In this document: piece by piece, positions 1 to 7,700 of the stretch
Layout of the letters: each line of letters starts with the position of its first letter
Position numbering within the stretch: position 1 is the first letter of the stretch
Origin: a bacterium
Lineage (GTDB): Bacteria > Eremiobacterota > Eremiobacteria > Baltobacterales > Baltobacteraceae
Assembly (NCBI GenBank): GCA_021781095.1
Contig: JAJXXM010000134.1
Span: 1-18,856 of the forward strand
Direction of reading: 5' to 3'
Length of the DNA stretch: 18,856 nucleotides
Translations under genes and position numbers: made by a program
Notes under the pieces: model-generated
The model's input: the letters and a program-made list of their open reading frames with translations, nothing else
Database searches by the model: none
What the model was told of the DNA's origin: nothing

Positions 1-693
1 GAACGCTTTTTAAACATGCTGCGCATCGTCAAATTGAAATCGCCGATGTCGCTTGGGGTGTGGGGACTCGTACTCTATTCCGGCGCCGCGGGTGCGAACG
101 CGCTGCGCGAACTCGCCGACGACGGCGTCGTTCCACGCGCGCTGCGCTACGTCGCTCCGAGTGCGACCGTGCCGATCCAAGCGCTCTTGGGGGCGTTCAT
201 GGCCGGATATACCGGCGTCCTCATCAGTGCGACCGCGATTCCATTGTGGGCCGCGGGAAAGCGCCACATACCGGCGTTCTCGGTCTGCTCGGGAGCGGCG
301 AGCGCGAGCGCGCTCGCCACGTTACTTTCGACACTGCAAGGAAACCACGAAGTGATTCCGCGCCTCGAACGCTTGGAGATGGCGGCATCGGCGCTGGAAA
401 TCGTTGCGATCGCCGATTTCCGCAAGCGCGGCGGCCGCGTGACCGCACCGCTCTTCGAAGGGCGCGTCGGTAAACGGCTTCGCGATTTTACGATTCTCGG
501 CGGTATCGTCGTTCCGTTCGTCTTGAATGCCGTCGGCAGTGCGGTTCGGTTACCGAAATCCGTCGATGCGCTGCGCAGCATCGCCGCGTCGACGTTGACG
601 CTGATCGGCGGTTACGTTTTGCGCGAGAGCCTGATCGAAGCCGGCAAACTCTCGGCAAACGATCCGCAGGTTGCATTCCGACAACCATCATGA
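1..693 (+). CDS. nrfD: NrfD/PsrC-type membrane subunit, C-terminal part (5' partial)
   Basis: Integral membrane quinone-interacting subunit of a molybdoenzyme complex, here probably a formate dehydrogenase. The reading frame is open to base 1 (ERFLN precedes the first ATG at 16), so the gene starts outside the window and that ATG is internal. NrfD-like signs are the SPMSLGVWGL block after a short MLRIVKLK loop, at least five hydrophobic segments (about residues 10-30, 53-78, 88-106, 156-173 and 187-205 from the ATG), and the C-terminal 'ESLIEAGKLSANDP' signature typical of the family. NrfD subunits usually have eight or more helices, so roughly half is visible. The stop overlaps the fdhD start (ATGA), which supports a formate dehydrogenase operon over a polysulfide or tetrathionate reductase. 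Family confident, exact enzyme inferred. Confidence 0.85.
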   Translation, partial: ERFLNMLRIVKLKSPMSLGVWGLVLYSGAAGANALRELADDGVVPRALRYVAPSATVPIQALLGAFMAGYTGVLISATAIPLWAAGKRHIPAFSVCSGAASASALATLLSTLQGNHEVIPRLERLEMAASALEIVAIADFRKRGGRVTAPLFEGRVGKRLRDFTILGGIVVPFVLNAVGSAVRLPKSVDALRSIAASTLTLIGGYVLRESLIEAGKLSANDPQVAFRQPS

Positions 694-1538
694 TCGAATC
701 TTCGACGCGACCCGGGCGCAGTGCCGAGGTGGTCGTGACCGGGTTGGGCGAGGGTGGCGCGGCCAAACGATACGATCGCGTCGCCGTCGAAGAACCGTTA
801 GAGATACGTCTCGTCGCGGGCGGAGAGCGCCGCTCGGTCGTGCTGACGATGCGAACGCCGGGAAACGATTTCGAACTCGCTGCCGGATTTCTCTTTAACG
901 AGGGGATCGTCACGTCGCGCGACGCGATCGCGGGCATCTCGTACTGCCTCGACTCCGAGGTCGCCGTGGAGCAGCACTACAACATCGTCAACGTCGAGCT
1001 GCGAGCGAGTACGCTCCCCGACCTGCGCGCTCACGAACGGCTCTTCACCGGGTACGGGGCATGCGGAATCTGCGGACGCGAGAGCCTCGACGCCCTCGAA
1101 GCGCGCGGACTCCAGGCGATCGACGATACGACCACGATCGCCGAAGAGACGCTCTACGCGCTCTCCGATCGCATGCGGGCGGCGCAGACGGTCTTCGAAC
1201 GCACCGGCGGGCTCCACGCGACCGCGCTTTTCGATGCGGCTGGGGAGCTGCTGCTGCTACGCGAGGATATCGGCCGTCACAACGCTCTCGATAAAGTCGT
1301 CGGCCACGCGCTGCTCTCCGAGAAGCTGCCGTTGCGGGGCCGGCTCGCGCTGGTAAGTGGGCGCGCGAGCTTCGAATTGGTGCAAAAGGCGGTCGCAGCG
1401 GGGATTCCGTTTCTCGCATCGATCTCCGCACCGAGCAGCCTCGCCATCGACCTCGCGCGACGTTTCAACGTGACGCTGGTGGGCTTTCTTCGCGACCGTC
1501 GTGCGAACGTCTACTCCGCGGAGCATCGCATCCGCTAA
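690..1538 (+). CDS. fdhD: Formate dehydrogenase accessory sulfurtransferase FdhD
   Basis: Cytoplasmic chaperone/sulfurtransferase that passes sulfur from IscS to the Mo-bisMGD cofactor of formate dehydrogenase, which is needed for its activity. The 282 aa length fits the family (about 260-280). The hallmark CxxC is present as ACGICGR, Cys125 and Cys128. Other typical blocks are 'RTPGNDFELAAGFLFNEGI' (residues 55-73), 'GGLHATALFD', 'EDIGRHNALDKVVG' and the C-terminal 'SAPSSLAIDLA' and 'VGFLRDRR' strands. Start chosen at ATG 690, whose ATGA overlaps the upstream nrfD stop and implies translational coupling. The pairing with the NrfD subunit strongly suggests the missing upstream genes encode the catalytic and Fe-S subunits of a formate dehydrogenase. 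Confidence 0.97.
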   Translation: MIESSTRPGRSAEVVVTGLGEGGAAKRYDRVAVEEPLEIRLVAGGERRSVVLTMRTPGNDFELAAGFLFNEGIVTSRDAIAGISYCLDSEVAVEQHYNIVNVELRASTLPDLRAHERLFTGYGACGICGRESLDALEARGLQAIDDTTTIAEETLYALSDRMRAAQTVFERTGGLHATALFDAAGELLLLREDIGRHNALDKVVGHALLSEKLPLRGRLALVSGRASFELVQKAVAAGIPFLASISAPSSLAIDLARRFNVTLVGFLRDRRANVYSAEHRIR

Positions 1539-1588
1539 AGGGGCCCCTCTCCCTATGACAACGAGGCCACGCCGCCGAAGGAGTGGAG

Positions 1589-2734
1589 GTGGAGCGCACG
1601 GAGCAACCCTCCCTCACATACTACGATCTCAGCGGCTGCCTCGTCGATGCCGATCCGAGCGTCGCGAAGCATTTTCTCGATCGCTTCTCCCCCGACGATC
1701 TCGCCCACGCACGGCACGCCTTCGTTCGCGCGCAAGCGGGCGAGCCGGTCGCCTTTCTCGATGCCTATCTCATCGGCGTTCCCGATGAAACGGGCACGAT
1801 CCGCGGCGTCGTCGAGATTCGCGATCCCCGCGACGCCGTTCGATCGTCCGTTCGCGCCGAACGCGAGCGCTATCGTTCCTTTTTCATGCACAACGTCGAC
1901 TCCATCGCATTTTTGGGCCTCGATGGAAGCGTGCTCCGAAAAAACGCGATGTTCGAGGAGATGTTCGCGCTATCGCCGGACGAACGGGTCGCCGATTCCT
2001 GGTTTGAGTTTTTAGAGCCCGGCGCGGCGAATGAAGCGCGCGAGGCCTTCAGCCAAACGCTCGTGGGAGAGGCGCAAGAGTTCGATAGCGTCCTGAAGGC
2101 GTCGGCGGAGATGCCGCCGATCCCGATCCGCGTACGCTTCACTCCGCTCTCTATGGACGGGGAGATCGTCGGCGTCTCCGCAGTGGTGAAAAATATCGCG
2201 GCCGAACGGATCGCGCACCAACACATGCACAATCTGGCCTTTTACGATCCTCTCACGCGATTGCCGAACCGCGCTCTTTTTGAAGATCGTCTCACGCAGA
2301 CGATCGCCGGAGCGAAGCGCTACAATCGGCCGTTCGCATTGCTATTTCTCGATTTGGACGGCTTCAAAAGCGTCAACGATTTTCACGGCCATGCGGCGGG
2401 CGACGCGCTCCTGCGTGCGTTCGGCGAACGCCTCGGGGCGATCTTACGCGAAAGCGATACGTTCGCTCGGCTCGGCGGCGACGAATTCGCCGTCCTGCAA
2501 CAGCTCTCGCGCATCCCCGAAGACGCCGCCGCGCTCGCCGAAAAACTCATCGAGTCGCTTCACGAGCCGTTCTCGTTCGACGGAAAGGCGTTGCGCGTCG
2601 GCTTGAGCGTCGGCATTGCGGTCTATCCGTGGCACGGAATTGCGGAGGCCTCGCTCCTCGATGCCGCCGATAAAGCGCTCTACGAAGCGAAATCCGCCGG
2701 AAAGAACACGTTTCGTTTCGCCGGCCCGTTCTAG
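1589..2734 (+). CDS. PAS-GGDEF diguanylate cyclase
   Basis: Makes the second messenger c-di-GMP from two GTP. Residues are counted from GTG 1589. There is an N-terminal unassigned region (1-85), a PAS-like sensory domain (about 92-205), then a full GGDEF domain (about 215-380) entered by the usual 'YDPLTRLPNR' block. The active-site GGDEF is intact at 296-300, and an RxxD inhibitory site (RESD, 287-290) lies five residues before it, so product feedback inhibition is likely. No EAL domain and no membrane segment are seen, so it should be cytosolic. GTG 1589 has AAGGAG at 1578-1583 with 5 nt spacing; GTG 1583 overlaps that motif and is less likely. About 50 nt after fdhD, so it may be in the same transcript. 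It ends tail-to-tail with the histidine kinase. Confidence 0.93.
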   Translation: MERTEQPSLTYYDLSGCLVDADPSVAKHFLDRFSPDDLAHARHAFVRAQAGEPVAFLDAYLIGVPDETGTIRGVVEIRDPRDAVRSSVRAERERYRSFFMHNVDSIAFLGLDGSVLRKNAMFEEMFALSPDERVADSWFEFLEPGAANEAREAFSQTLVGEAQEFDSVLKASAEMPPIPIRVRFTPLSMDGEIVGVSAVVKNIAAERIAHQHMHNLAFYDPLTRLPNRALFEDRLTQTIAGAKRYNRPFALLFLDLDGFKSVNDFHGHAAGDALLRAFGERLGAILRESDTFARLGGDEFAVLQQLSRIPEDAAALAEKLIESLHEPFSFDGKALRVGLSVGIAVYPWHGIAEASLLDAADKALYEAKSAGKNTFRFAGPF

Positions 2735-5469
2735 GGACGGCTGGAAGCGGCGGCGACGCTCGCTCCGAACATCTCGTCGAGAACGCGTAGCAACGCATCG
2801 GCGGTCGGCGGCCCCTCGACCCGCGCCTTCGCCCGAACGTCCGCGTCGTTGCCTTCTCCGATCGTCACCAGCGGGATCCCGCGTTCGCGCAGCATCGTCT
2901 GCAGCGCCGCGGCTCCATCGGCCCCGCCGTCATCGAGCGCCGAAGCGAGCACGACCGCACCAACCGGTTCACGCTCCAATAGGGCTCCGAGTTCGTCGAT
3001 CAGCGCCGCGATACGCACGCGATAGCCCGCCTCGCGAAGTTCGTCGGCGAGTACGACGATGCGCTCCCCGGAGCCGACGAGCGCGACGGCGTGTGGGCGC
3101 CGACTTTCCGCCGGGCCGAACGGCAGCCGAACGGTGACGGTCGTGCCTTTCCCTTCCTCGCTCGCCAATTCGATCGTTCCCCCGTGAAGGCGCACCAATT
3201 GCCTCGTCAGGAAAAGTCCGAAGCCCGTCCCGGGAATCTTGAGTTTCCGCGCGTTCGAGGCGCGGGTGAAACGCTCGAAGAGCGAGGAGATCTCCGCGTG
3301 TGGAATGCCGATACCGCCATCGTGAACTGTTACGACGATGCCGTCGGTCTCCCGATGAATTCGCACTTCGACGGCTTCCCCGTTCGGTGAGTATTTTATT
3401 GCGTTTTCGATAAGGTTCGAAAACACTTGCGTGAGGCGATCGCCGTCGCCGATAATTTTCGAATCTCCGTCGACGGAAATTCCGATCTCTCGACGATCCG
3501 CGTACCTCAGCGCGAGATCGCGCAGGAGCGATTCGATATCCACCTCGCCGAACGAGAGCACCAACTCGTTGCGCTCCAATCGCGACAGGGCGAGCGTGTC
3601 GGCGGCGAGGTTGGAAAGATCGAGCGCGGCTTGCTTCATCGCCTGCGTGAAGGAGCGCTGTTCATCGTTGAGCTCGCCGACTTCACCGAGAAGGTCGGCA
3701 AAGCCGACGATCGTCGTGAGCGGACCGCGAAAATCGTGAGCGAGCATCGCTATAAGATCGCTCTTCGTACGGCTCAATTCGTAGATCGCATTTCGTCGAC
3801 GTTCGACCTCGCCGTAGAGCGAGGTATTACGCACGGCTACCGCCACGAACTGTGCGAAGAGATCGAGCAGAAAGAGATCGTGCCGTTCGAACGGCCGAAT
3901 GTCGCGATGCAGGCGCAGGACCAAATCGAATCGATCGCTTCGGCCGATGCCGACGGCGGCATCGAAACGATCGTCGGAGAGCACGGCCGCCCCGTCCTCA
4001 CCGATACGGCGCGATAACTCGCAGATAAACGGCGCCGCTCCGGGATCGATGGGGCTGCTGCTGTCGCGGACTTCAACGACGCTGCCGTCACGCTGCTTCG
4101 CAAGAATACGTCCGCTCGCGCCCAATACTTTCTGCGCGCCGCGAACGACGAATTCGACGAGTCCCTTGCCGTCGAGAGCGGCCACGATCTCTCGCGCCGA
4201 TCGCGCGAGCGCCGCCAGCCGGTCGTTTTGCTCTTCGAGGCGTGCGGTCTCCTCGACGTCCGCGCTAACGTCTCGTTCTACCAGCACCCAATGCGTGATC
4301 GTTCCTCGGACGTCGCGTATCGGCGTGCAGGAACGGAGCGCCCAAAATCCACTGCCGTCGCGGCGATACTCGACGACCTGTTCGCGCGCGGGCGAGCCCG
4401 CTTGCATCGCCGCCCGCAAGCGACGCATGCCGTCGTCGTCGGGCATTCCAAAGCGAAAATCGTCAGGATCTTTGCCGACGACCTCGACCGCCCTCCAGTT
4501 GGTCGCTCGTTCGAAGGCGTCGTTCATATAGATCAACCGAAGGCGGCCGCTCGTTTCGTCGACCTCGAAGATGCGAAGCATCTCGGCGGTTTCGTTCATC
4601 GCTCGCGAAAGCAGGTCGAGGCGACGCCGGTTTCCGACTTGAACGCTGATGTCGGCCGCGAGCGCGAGTATGCGCCGGTCGCCCTCGAAGCCGCTGAGGT
4701 CGGCGCGAATTTCTACCGGAAACGACGAGCCGTCGCTGCGCCGAGCGGTCGTTTCGGCGACCCACGGGTTGCCGCCGCGCATCGTTTCGATCGCCGCGAG
4801 CATCCGCGATTCGGTCAGCCCCTCGTACACCTGCGTTATCTCTTTGCCCAGCAACGCGCGATGATCGTACCCGAGATGTTTCGCCGCACCCACCGAGGCA
4901 AAGACAATTTTTCGCGTATCGGCATCGAAGGTCAGCACGTCGAGCCGCGCCGATTCGAAGAGGTTGTAAAATTCGCGCCGCGCGTCGAGGACCGCCATGA
5001 CGGCGCGGGAGAGCGCCATTAACGCATCGCGCTGCCCGTCGGTTAACGTGCGCGGTTTGCGATCGATCACGCAGATCGTTCCCAAACGCGATCCGTCGGG
5101 AGCGACCAGCGGGAACCCCGCGTAGAACCGAATCCCGGGACCGCCGGTGACGAGCGGATTCGCCTTGAAGCGATCGTCCGCACTCGCATCCTCCACTTCC
5201 AACGTCGTAACGCGGTCGTCGAGTGCGTACGCGCAGAATGCCTGTTCGCGCGGTGTTTCCTCGATTTGGATGCCGCGACGCGCCTTAAACCATTGCCGCT
5301 TTTCGTCGATCAGGCTGACCAGGGCGATCGGAGTGTCGGCGAGCTCCGCCGCAAGCGCCACGAACGCATCGAAGATCGCTTCGTCGCCGGTGTCGAGGAC
5401 TTGATAGGAATCGAGAACTTTGAGGCGCGCGCGCTCCCGTTCGGGACTTAAGGGATACGGACTGCTCAC
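2731..5469 (-). CDS. Multisensor hybrid-like histidine kinase (GAF-PAS-PAS-GAF-HisKA-HATPase, degenerate receiver)
   Basis: Soluble sensor kinase of 912 aa with no membrane segment. Domains in order, counted from GTG 5469: GAF (about 10-160, with 'GIRFYAGFPLVAPDGSRLG'), PAS (168-280), PAS (285-405), GAF (425-550), HisKA (568-632) with phospho-acceptor His578 in 'MLAHDFRGPL', and HATPase (678-785) with N box Asn685, G1 Asp717 (DGGIGI) and G2 GTGFGL at 747-752. The last 110 residues fold-pattern like a receiver, but the usual phospho-Asp position reads VVLAS. Start: GTG 5469 overlaps the hydrolase stop (GTGA); another in-frame GTG at 5505 would add 12 residues. Neither has a clear Shine-Dalgarno. 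Last gene of the long minus-strand block. No response regulator lies next to it; the convergent diguanylate cyclase is a possible but unproven output. Confidence 0.93.
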   Translation of the reverse strand: MSSPYPLSPERERARLKVLDSYQVLDTGDEAIFDAFVALAAELADTPIALVSLIDEKRQWFKARRGIQIEETPREQAFCAYALDDRVTTLEVEDASADDRFKANPLVTGGPGIRFYAGFPLVAPDGSRLGTICVIDRKPRTLTDGQRDALMALSRAVMAVLDARREFYNLFESARLDVLTFDADTRKIVFASVGAAKHLGYDHRALLGKEITQVYEGLTESRMLAAIETMRGGNPWVAETTARRSDGSSFPVEIRADLSGFEGDRRILALAADISVQVGNRRRLDLLSRAMNETAEMLRIFEVDETSGRLRLIYMNDAFERATNWRAVEVVGKDPDDFRFGMPDDDGMRRLRAAMQAGSPAREQVVEYRRDGSGFWALRSCTPIRDVRGTITHWVLVERDVSADVEETARLEEQNDRLAALARSAREIVAALDGKGLVEFVVRGAQKVLGASGRILAKQRDGSVVEVRDSSSPIDPGAAPFICELSRRIGEDGAAVLSDDRFDAAVGIGRSDRFDLVLRLHRDIRPFERHDLFLLDLFAQFVAVAVRNTSLYGEVERRRNAIYELSRTKSDLIAMLAHDFRGPLTTIVGFADLLGEVGELNDEQRSFTQAMKQAALDLSNLAADTLALSRLERNELVLSFGEVDIESLLRDLALRYADRREIGISVDGDSKIIGDGDRLTQVFSNLIENAIKYSPNGEAVEVRIHRETDGIVVTVHDGGIGIPHAEISSLFERFTRASNARKLKIPGTGFGLFLTRQLVRLHGGTIELASEEGKGTTVTVRLPFGPAESRRPHAVALVGSGERIVVLADELREAGYRVRIAALIDELGALLEREPVGAVVLASALDDGGADGAAALQTMLRERGIPLVTIGEGNDADVRAKARVEGPPTADALLRVLDEMFGASVAAASSRP

Positions 5470-6269
5470 GACGCGGCGATCCGGTCGAGAAAAGCGCGCA
5501 AACACGCATCGAACGCCGCCGGCGCATCGGCATTTGCGACGTGTCCGGCACCGGGTATCTCGACCAGCGAAGCCGACGGAACGCCTGCGGCGATTTCCTC
5601 GGAGAGCGCGCGAGGAGCGACGCTATCCCGCTCTCCGACCACGACGAGCGTCGGTACGCGAATCGATCCGAGATCGGCGCTATAATCCCCGGTCCAGGTC
5701 GCGCGCGTCGCAGCCTCGTAGGACGCGCGGCTCTTCCGCGCCATCTGTTCGATGGTTTCGCGTTCGCGTTGCGGCGGCAACCCCAGCTGCATCGTACGAG
5801 CGCGTGCGAACGTCGCCATATCGCCGGCCGCTTCGACGGCGGCGAGAATGCGTGCGACGTACGCCTCTGCATCGGGGTACTTTGCAAAACTCCCGACGAA
5901 CACCAGCGCGGCGAGCCGTTCGGGTACGCGGCGTGCGAGTTCGAAGGCGACGACGCCGCCGAGACTGCACCCGACGATGAGGGCCTTCTCCGCATTCATC
6001 GCATCGAGCGCGGCGATCGCGTCGAGTGCGTACCCCGCGCGAGTAATCGCGGCGGGGTCGGGATCGGGAACGGCGCCGTTTCCCCGCAATTCCAGCGCCG
6101 CGCAGCGCGCGCGCGATGCGAACGCGAGCAATTGCGCGTCCCAAATCTCTGCCGTCGATCCGACGCCGTGAATGAAGAGCATCGCCGGGCCCGAAGACCC
6201 GGCGATGCGAAGCCCACTTTCGACGCCGTCCGCGCCGTGAAGAGCGAGTGAGTGGATCTGCGTAAGAAT
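5466..6269 (-). CDS. Alpha/beta hydrolase fold protein, apparent ATT start
   Basis: Alpha/beta hydrolase of unknown substrate, 267 aa. Visible parts: the oxyanion-hole strand 'LFIHGVGST', the nucleophile elbow GCSLGG (Ser102), the Asp215 region 'VVGERDSVAP' and the His243 region 'IPGAGHVANADAP', together a full Ser-Asp-His triad. Helical cap residues lie between about 125 and 190. The frame has no ATG, GTG or TTG between ATG 6620 (deep inside the upstream gene) and ATG 6182 (which falls within the first core strand, just before the oxyanion HG). ATT at 6269-6267 overlaps the upstream stop as TAATT, exactly where a TAATG junction would be, so I start there; AUU is a rare but known start codon. 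The 3' end overlaps the kinase start by 4 nt. Might be a lactonase, esterase or 3-oxoadipate enol-lactonase-like enzyme; the sequence does not decide. Confidence 0.85.
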   Translation of the reverse strand: MLTQIHSLALHGADGVESGLRIAGSSGPAMLFIHGVGSTAEIWDAQLLAFASRARCAALELRGNGAVPDPDPAAITRAGYALDAIAALDAMNAEKALIVGCSLGGVVAFELARRVPERLAALVFVGSFAKYPDAEAYVARILAAVEAAGDMATFARARTMQLGLPPQRERETIEQMARKSRASYEAATRATWTGDYSADLGSIRVPTLVVVGERDSVAPRALSEEIAAGVPSASLVEIPGAGHVANADAPAAFDACLRAFLDRIAAS

Positions 6270-6826
6270 TAGACCGTCGCTGAGGAGAGTGCGAGTTTTT
6301 CCATCATCGCACGATTGAATTGCGGGAGATCCTCGCCTCCACGCGTGCTGATGATATTGCTGTCTTGGGCGGTCGGTTGATCGCGATAGAGGCCGCCGGC
6401 GTTGCGAATATCGTCGGCGATCGAATGCGCGCCGGTGAGCTGACGACCGCGCAATAGCTGCGCCGAGATCAGGACCTGTGCGCCGTGCCCGATCGAGAAG
6501 ATCGGTTTTTTCGCCGCATCGAACTCGCGAACGAAGCGCTGCACTTCGGCGTCGGCACGTATGCGGTCGGGCGAGAGCCCTCCCGGCACGAGCAACGCAT
6601 CGAAATCTTCGGCGGTGCAATCGGCAACGAGCTCCTCGGCCTTCACCAGGATACCGTCATCGAGCCCCCGCTTCCCGCGGATGCGGGCACGCGCACGCTC
6701 GTCGATGCCGACGATCGTTACGATCGCACCGGCCTCCTCGAAGGCGCGGCGCGGCTCGGTTAAATCCATCTCTTCGAATCCATCGCCCACGAGCGCGGCG
6801 ATACGTTTACCTTGAACTCCTTGCAT
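6269..6826 (-). CDS. DJ-1/PfpI family protein lacking the catalytic cysteine
   Basis: Class I glutamine amidotransferase-like fold of the PfpI/YhbO type (protein deglycase, glyoxalase or peptidase activities are described for relatives), 185 aa, the usual length. Seen: N-terminal strand 'IAALVGDGFEEMD' with the conserved acidic residue near Glu18-Glu19, 'FDALLVPGGLSPD' (75-87), and the C-terminal 'IISTRGGEDLPQF' (158-170). The nucleophile elbow, normally 'ICHGPQ', reads SIGHGAQ: residue 113 is Gly (codon GGG), though His114 is kept. Known thiol chemistry is therefore unlikely; the protein may be a binding or regulatory homologue. ATG 6826 has no clear Shine-Dalgarno. It sits 47 nt after the HTH-like gene and touches the hydrolase start through TAATT. 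Confidence 0.92.
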   Translation of the reverse strand: MQGVQGKRIAALVGDGFEEMDLTEPRRAFEEAGAIVTIVGIDERARARIRGKRGLDDGILVKAEELVADCTAEDFDALLVPGGLSPDRIRADAEVQRFVREFDAAKKPIFSIGHGAQVLISAQLLRGRQLTGAHSIADDIRNAGGLYRDQPTAQDSNIISTRGGEDLPQFNRAMMEKLALSSATV

Positions 6827-6835
6827 GGCCAGGGC

Positions 6836-6859
6836 GGTTCGCGCTGGAGGGTGCGAACC
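6836..6859 (-). other. Small inverted repeat before the DJ-1/PfpI gene
   Basis: A perfect 7-bp inverted repeat, GGTTCGC (6836-6842) and GCGAACC (6853-6859), with a 10-nt loop, lies in the 47-nt gap between the HTH-like gene and the DJ-1/PfpI ATG. It has no T-run, so it does not look like an intrinsic terminator. It could be an RNA processing or translation-tuning hairpin, or chance. Confidence 0.35.
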
Positions 6860-6873
6860 TCTGCTTTCCCGAG

Positions 6874-7380
6874 CTAAAGCGTTCCGCCGGTCGCCTGCGA
6901 GGCGACGCGGAGCAGATAGGTGAGCTCGATTTCGATCCGCCCGAGCGCGTCGAGCAGGGGGTCCTCTCCGAGCGCGTGCAGGATGGGGTTCCGCTTCGTC
7001 ATGTCGCCCTCGGGGACCGCGTGTCGCGGATTGATCTCGCGCATGTAGATGCGCGCGTCGTAGCGGAGCTGCCCTTCGGGGAGAAAAAAGAGCGGGTCGA
7101 GGCCGAAGGCATAGACGTCGAGCGAGAGCAGCGCGCTCTTCTGCATGAACTCGATGGGGCGCAGCCGGAGCACCTGTGCGAGCCGCGCGAGCAGGCTCGG
7201 CCCGATCCGGAGGTGCCCCGCATAGAGCTCGGCGAGATCTTCCGCCGTACAGCCGAGCGCGGCCACCAACTCGGGATCGCCAACGCCGCGCTCGCGTGCG
7301 AGTGCTTGGAGCGCGGCTCCGAAGGTCGGGCCACCCGCCGTGCCGAGGCGTGCATCCCAAACCGGTATCTGCTGATTCAT
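6874..7380 (-). CDS. Hypothetical protein with HTH/XRE-like N-terminal half
   Basis: I do not recognise this 168 aa family. Residues about 19-80 are helix-rich and resemble a lambda-repressor/XRE-type helix-turn-helix: 'TFGAALQALARERG', then 'ELVAALGCTAEDLAELYAG' and 'GPSLLARLAQVLRL'. The second half (about 85-168) contains 'LDVYAFGLDPLFFLPEGQLRYDA' and a charged helix 'ALGRIEIELTYLLRVAS' with no motif known to me. No signal peptide or membrane segment. The ATG overlaps the Rieske stop as ATGA, so it is translationally coupled into the redox block. If the HTH reading is right it could be the local regulator of this operon, but that is inference. Confidence 0.8.
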   Translation of the reverse strand: MNQQIPVWDARLGTAGGPTFGAALQALARERGVGDPELVAALGCTAEDLAELYAGHLRIGPSLLARLAQVLRLRPIEFMQKSALLSLDVYAFGLDPLFFLPEGQLRYDARIYMREINPRHAVPEGDMTKRNPILHALGEDPLLDALGRIEIELTYLLRVASQATGGTL

Positions 7381-7700
7381 TCTTCGATAGGTTCCTCGCT
7401 GAGCCAGATTCGGCCCTCATCTTCTCGTACCGCAAACCGTGCGACGCGCGCGAAATCGCCCAAAGTCATGCATCCGGTTCGCAGATCGAAACGCCACGCG
7501 TGCCACGGACAAGTGACGACTCCCTGCCGCACGCTCCCTTCGACGAGCGGCCCGCCTTGATGCGGGCACGCGTTTTCCAGGGCGAAGAGCTCGCCATTAA
7601 CATCGAAAATGGCGACCTCGTAGGCGCCGACGCTCCGTGAGATCGCCGCATTCCGAGCGAGCGCGGAGCGCTCGGCGACGCAGATAAATCCGGCGGACAT
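7377..7700 (-). CDS. Rieske [2Fe-2S] ferredoxin-like protein
   Basis: Small electron carrier, 107 aa, with a complete Rieske cluster site: Cys45-x-His47 in 'ENACPHQGGPL' and Cys64-x2-His67 in 'VTCPWHAWRFD'. Size and lack of a leader or membrane anchor match soluble Rieske ferredoxins of ring-hydroxylating dioxygenases or NirD-type small subunits. No oxygenase large subunit or nitrite reductase NirB is next to it, so its redox partner is unknown. Candidates are the adjacent flavin reductase as electron donor and an enzyme encoded elsewhere. ATG 7700 shares one base with the SDR stop (TGATG), and its own stop overlaps the following gene (ATGA), so it is tightly coupled both ways. Confidence 0.95.
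   Translation of the reverse strand: MSAGFICVAERSALARNAAISRSVGAYEVAIFDVNGELFALENACPHQGGPLVEGSVRQGVVTCPWHAWRFDLRTGCMTLGDFARVARFAVREDEGRIWLSEEPIEE

Noticed and set aside
1540..1547. GGGGCCCC palindrome after fdhD as a terminator
   Set aside because: Only 8 bp, no loop and no T-run.
5466..6620. A 384-aa hydrolase starting at ATG 6620
   Set aside because: The first 117 residues are an Arg-rich out-of-frame reading of the DJ-1/PfpI gene; the real fold begins near 6269.
6269..7435. A 388-aa fusion reaching up from the DJ-1/PfpI gene
   Set aside because: Residues before ATG 6826 are an Arg/Ala-rich shadow of the HTH-like gene in another frame.
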